NCBI GenBank assembly: GCA_030829155.1
Contig: JAURBD010000071.1
Coordinates: 1-8,473, forward strand
DNA: 8,473 bases
Reading direction: 5' to 3'
Origin: Flavobacteriaceae bacterium
Lineage (GTDB): Bacteria > Bacteroidota > Bacteroidia > Flavobacteriales > Flavobacteriaceae
Shown: one piece after another, positions 5,501-8,473 of the stretch
How the letters are laid out: each line of letters begins with the position of its first letter
Position numbering within the stretch: position 1 is the first letter of the stretch
The notes under the pieces: generated by a model
What the model was told of the DNA's origin: nothing
The model's database searches: none
What the model saw: the letters and a program-made list of their open reading frames with translations, nothing else
Translations under genes and position numbers: made by a program

Positions 5501-6846
5501 AAATAATTATCGCAGGGGCTGGAGAAGTTGGATTTCATCTTGCTAAACTTCTTTCTTTCGAATCCCAAGATATTACCCTTATTGACACCGATAAGGAGCG
5601 TCTCAATTATGCCGAAAATAATTTAGATATAAAAACCATAAAAGGAGATGCATGCTCTTTGTCTTTAATTAAAGATGCTGATGTTGGAAACTCAGATCTT
5701 TTTATTTCAGTTACTGCAAAAGAAACTACCAACATAACTATTTGTGCTTTGGCGAAGCAATTGGGTTGTAAAAAAACTCTTGCTCGTATCTCTAGTATTG
5801 AATTCATTAATGCTACTGAGGGGGTAAGTTTTTCTGATTTAGGTGTAGATGAGCTTTTTTCACCAGAAGAATTAGCAGCGATTGAAATACAACAATTATT
5901 AGATCAGTCAGCATTTAGCGATAGTTATGAGTTTGAAAATGGCGAACTTACCCTTATCGGAACTAAATTAGACCCTTCGGTTCCTTTTGTAGGAAAATCG
6001 GTAAAAGAGGCAGCAACCATATTTCCAGATATACATTTTATGCCTATTGCTTTACAACGTAAAGGAACACAGTATACGATAATACCGCGGGGAGATACAG
6101 TTTTTGAAGCCAATGATCAAGTTTATTTTATAACCCTCAAAGAGGGAGTAGAAGAGTTATATAAGTTGACAGGAAAAACCAAAGAATCGATAAAAAACAT
6201 CATGATTTTGGGGGGAGGGAAAATAGGCTTGAACACTGCCAGAGAGTTGTGCGAAAAAAAATTCAACGTTACTGTTGTAGAACAAAATAAAGCAAAAGCT
6301 TTTGAAATAGCTGACCAGCTTCCTAATGCAATGGTAATTCACGGAGATGGAAGGAGTGTAGAACTTTTGGAAGAAGAGGATATTGATTCAATGGATGCTT
6401 TTATATCGGTTACAGAAAATTCTGAAACCAACATCATGTCTTGTTTAATGGCTAAGTCAAAAAAAGTTAAAAAAGCGATTGCCTTAGTAGAGAATATGGA
6501 TTACTTTCAATTATCCCATTCTATAGGGATAGACACCTTAATCAATAAGAAATTACTCACAGCAAATAACATTTTTAGATACATTAGAAGGGGAGAGGTA
6601 GTTGATATGACAACATTGACAAACATGAATGCTGAAATTTTAGAATTTATTGTAAAACCAGAATCTAAAGTTAACGGTTTAAGCATTCGGGATATTAATT
6701 TCCCAAGATCTGCAACAATCGGCGGGGTAATTAAAGATGGTAGAGGCGCTATTGTTTTAGGAGATTATATTATTGAGGCAGGTGATCGAGTTGTCGTTTG
6801 CTGCCTACCTCGAGCGATTCGAAAAGTTGAAAGTTTGTTTCAGTAA
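5497..6846 (+). CDS. trkA: Trk system potassium uptake protein TrkA
   Basis: TrkA is the cytoplasmic nucleotide-binding ring that gates the TrkH potassium pore. The 449 residues show the usual duplicated plan. The first RCK-N domain (about 1-120) has a Rossmann glycine motif GAGEVG at 7-12 and acidic D30/D32 after strand two. An RCK-C domain spans about 140-225. The second RCK-N domain (about 233-350) has GGGKIG at 239-244 and E262, and a second RCK-C domain spans about 370-449. Both dinucleotide sites look intact. Length matches the TrkA family (about 450-460), and the tandem layout points to Trk rather than a single-RCK KtrA. ATG 5497 places the Rossmann strand right at the N-terminus, as in homologues. 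A consensus promoter lies immediately upstream. trkH follows after a single base (TAA-G-ATG), so both subunits should be made together. Confidence 0.95.
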   Translation: MKIIIAGAGEVGFHLAKLLSFESQDITLIDTDKERLNYAENNLDIKTIKGDACSLSLIKDADVGNSDLFISVTAKETTNITICALAKQLGCKKTLARISSIEFINATEGVSFSDLGVDELFSPEELAAIEIQQLLDQSAFSDSYEFENGELTLIGTKLDPSVPFVGKSVKEAATIFPDIHFMPIALQRKGTQYTIIPRGDTVFEANDQVYFITLKEGVEELYKLTGKTKESIKNIMILGGGKIGLNTARELCEKKFNVTVVEQNKAKAFEIADQLPNAMVIHGDGRSVELLEEEDIDSMDAFISVTENSETNIMSCLMAKSKKVKKAIALVENMDYFQLSHSIGIDTLINKKLLTANNIFRYIRRGEVVDMTTLTNMNAEILEFIVKPESKVNGLSIRDINFPRSATIGGVIKDGRGAIVLGDYIIEAGDRVVVCCLPRAIRKVESLFQ

Positions 6847-6847
6847 G

Positions 6848-8344
6848 ATGCACAAAATCAATAAACAAATCATAGCAAACCTCATGGGAGTGCTACTCCT
6901 TTTTAATGGAGGGTTTATGTTATTGTCTTCTTTGGTAAGCTTATTGACTGACGATGGGGTAACTTTTGAACTTACTTTTGCAGCATTCTTAGTTTTATTT
7001 TTAGGGGTTTTTATAATGCTTTTGTCACGAAATCATAGTAAGCAAATTCAAAAAAGAGAAGGCTATATTGTTGTTAGTTTTGGGTGGATTTTGATGTCGT
7101 TGTCTGGAATGCTTCCCTATCTTTTTTCAGGGGTTATTCCCGATGTTTCATCTGCATTTTTTGAAACAATGTCTGGCTATACAACTACAGGATCCTCTGT
7201 ATTAAATGATATTGAATCTGTGCCAAAGGGTATTTTGTTTTGGAGAAGTACAACGCATTGGATCGGCGGTATGGGAATCATAGTTTTGGCAATAGCAATT
7301 CTACCACTATTGGGCATAGGTGGGATGCAATTGTTTGCTGCAGAGGCACCAGGACCAAGCAGTGATAAGTTGCACCCAAGAATTACAGATACTGCAAAAC
7401 GGTTGTGGTTTATTTATTTTGGATTTACACTGATCGAGACCCTGCTCTTGTTTTTTGCTGGGATGAGTTTATTTGATGCAATTAATCACGCCATGAGCAC
7501 AATTTCTACAGGAGGATTTTCTACCAAAAACTCAAGTGTTGCTTTTTGGAATGACACACCTATTATTCAATACATTATTACTTTTTTCATGATTATTGCA
7601 GGAACTAATTTTGTCTTAAGTTATTTTGCTTTTACAGGAAAAGCCCAAAAAATTTTTCATGATCAAGAATTTAAGTATTTTATATTTTTTATTGGGATAG
7701 TAACCTTGTTAGTAACTACTGTGTTGTTTGGGCAAGTTGATTTGAAATTAAGTTCTTTTGATCATCCTCAAGTATTGGGAAATCTTGAAAGTTCATTCCG
7801 ACACGCTTTTTTTCAAATAGTTGCTGTAATAACCACCACTGGGTTTGTAACTGCTGATTTTACATCATGGACTCCCTTTTTAACTATTTTGTTTTTTGGT
7901 TTAATGTTTGTTGGAGGTTCTGCTGGATCTACTTCTGGAGGAATTAAAGGGGTACGCCATTTACTGATGATAAAGAGTGGTTTTTTAGAATTCAAACGCG
8001 CCCTTCACCCCAATGCGATTATTCAGCCAAGGCATAACGGTTCGATCCTAAAAGAAAAAATAATTCATAATATTTATGCCTTCTTTATACTCTATATGTT
8101 GTCTTTTATTTTTGGAGCTGTAGTTTTTGCATCTTTAGGATTGGACTTTGAATCAGCCATTGGTGTTGCAGCTTCAAGTTTAGGAAATGTTGGACCAGCA
8201 TTGGGTAATTTTGGGCCCTCATTTTCATACAGCGAATTGCCTTTACTGGGGAAATGGTGGGCTTCTTTTCTAATGCTTTTAGGGAGATTAGAACTTTTCA
8301 CTGTTTTGATTTTGTTCACACCATTTTTTTGGAAAAAGAATTAA
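6848..8344 (+). CDS. trkH: Trk system potassium transporter membrane subunit TrkH
   Basis: TrkH is the inner-membrane K+ pore, built from four non-identical TM-pore-loop-TM repeats. The 498-residue protein is strongly hydrophobic, and all four filter loops can be recognised: TTTGSSV (G115), STGGFST (G222), TTTGFVT (G332) and SSLGNVGPALG (G446). A filter glycine in every repeat suits K+ selectivity. The intramembrane gating loop GGSAGSTSGGIKGVR is at 356-370, and the basic residue that obstructs the pore in this family matches R480 in LLGRLELF. Length agrees with the TrkH/TrkG family (about 480-500). ATG 6848 is chosen one base after the trkA stop. The frame stays open back to a TTG at 6773 inside trkA, but that adds 25 non-membrane residues without family support. 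The stop codon overlaps that of the convergent rarA-like gene. Confidence 0.95.
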   Translation: MHKINKQIIANLMGVLLLFNGGFMLLSSLVSLLTDDGVTFELTFAAFLVLFLGVFIMLLSRNHSKQIQKREGYIVVSFGWILMSLSGMLPYLFSGVIPDVSSAFFETMSGYTTTGSSVLNDIESVPKGILFWRSTTHWIGGMGIIVLAIAILPLLGIGGMQLFAAEAPGPSSDKLHPRITDTAKRLWFIYFGFTLIETLLLFFAGMSLFDAINHAMSTISTGGFSTKNSSVAFWNDTPIIQYIITFFMIIAGTNFVLSYFAFTGKAQKIFHDQEFKYFIFFIGIVTLLVTTVLFGQVDLKLSSFDHPQVLGNLESSFRHAFFQIVAVITTTGFVTADFTSWTPFLTILFFGLMFVGGSAGSTSGGIKGVRHLLMIKSGFLEFKRALHPNAIIQPRHNGSILKEKIIHNIYAFFILYMLSFIFGAVVFASLGLDFESAIGVAASSLGNVGPALGNFGPSFSYSELPLLGKWWASFLMLLGRLELFTVLILFTPFFWKKN

Positions 8345-8473
8345 TAATCATATTTATTTTTCCAACGTTTTTTTAAAAATAGACGAATGGTTTCTTCTTT
8401 AGAATTTTGCCCGGGTTCATAAAATTTAGTTTTACTTATTTCTTGTGGTAAAAATTCTTGCTCAACAAAGTTC
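8341..8473 (-). CDS. rarA: Probable replication-associated recombination protein A (RarA/MgsA), C-terminal end only
   Basis: Only the last 43 codons plus the stop are in the window; the rest lies to the right. The visible peptide reads EFLPQEI at 5-11, KFYEPGQNSKEE at 14-25 and ends LFLKKRWKNKYDY. The pattern LP-E-I...FYEPG...E...FLKKRWK.KY matches what I recall of the extreme C-terminus of bacterial RarA/MgsA (WRIP1-like) AAA+ ATPases, in particular the flavobacterial form ending in KYGY. RarA acts at stalled replication forks together with RecA and single-strand-binding protein. The ATPase domain is not visible, so the name rests on this tail alone. It converges on trkH, and both stop codons lie in one TTAA. 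Confidence 0.72.
   Translation of the reverse strand, partial: NFVEQEFLPQEISKTKFYEPGQNSKEETIRLFLKKRWKNKYDY

Noticed and set aside
5607..6342. Short minus-strand open frames inside trkA
   Set aside because: They run antisense to the Rossmann and RCK-C coding sequence, have no promoter or family features, and look like shadows of trkA.
6773..6847. Extension of trkH to a TTG start inside trkA
   Set aside because: It would add 25 residues without membrane character or family support. The ATG one base after the trkA stop gives a normal TrkH N-terminus and length.
7813..8319. Short minus-strand open frames inside trkH
   Set aside because: They are antisense to conserved filter and gating-loop codons, and their composition is what reversed membrane-protein codons produce.
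1..8473. Mobile element, CRISPR, toxin-antitoxin or defence system
   Set aside because: All reading space is taken by housekeeping and envelope genes with intact family motifs. I saw no repeat arrays, transposase or integrase motifs, or target-site duplications.

Overview
This window looks like core chromosome of a low-GC member of the Bacteroidota, most likely class Flavobacteriia. It encodes a lipoprotein-type TamA homologue (TamL) and the type IX secretion/gliding protein PorT (SprT). The candidate promoters carry the Bacteroidota -7 motif TAnnTTTG, and clear Shine-Dalgarno sequences are scarce. There are eight protein genes, two cut by the window edges. I see no tRNA, rRNA, CRISPR array, insertion sequence, phage gene or defence cassette. 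The longest gap without a gene is 162 bases.

Layout. The left edge holds the first 167 codons of a class II fructose-bisphosphate aldolase on the minus strand. Upstream of it, also on minus, lies tamL (558-3104), which appears to start at TTG. A SpoU/TrmH-family RNA methyltransferase (3141-3854, plus) diverges from tamL across a 36-base gap. It meets porT (3855-4634, minus) tail to tail with no base between the stop codons. porT overlaps the end of ubiE/menG (4603-5334, minus) and is probably co-transcribed with it. A 162-base divergent regulatory gap (5335-5496) separates ubiE from the potassium-uptake pair trkA (5497-6846) and trkH (6848-8344), both plus and one base apart. The right edge carries the last 43 codons of a probable rarA/mgsA AAA+ ATPase gene on minus. 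Its stop codon and that of trkH share one TTAA.

How the genes work together. trkA and trkH encode the cytoplasmic gating subunit and the membrane pore of one K+ transporter. tamL and porT both serve the outer membrane (barrel/lipoprotein assembly and type IX secretion). The order tamL, SpoU methyltransferase, porT, ubiE resembles what I recall from other Flavobacteriia, so it is probably ancestral rather than acquired. Aldolase (glycolysis/gluconeogenesis), UbiE (menaquinone) and RarA (replication stress) are housekeeping.

I found no convincing undescribed multi-gene system. The parts worth a second look are small: non-ATG starts of tamL and porT, the trkA control region (a strong promoter with a palindrome in its spacer and a mini-ORF overlapping the trkA start), gene ends with no terminator space, a possibly leaderless ubiE message, and long A-runs near the 5' ends of two genes.
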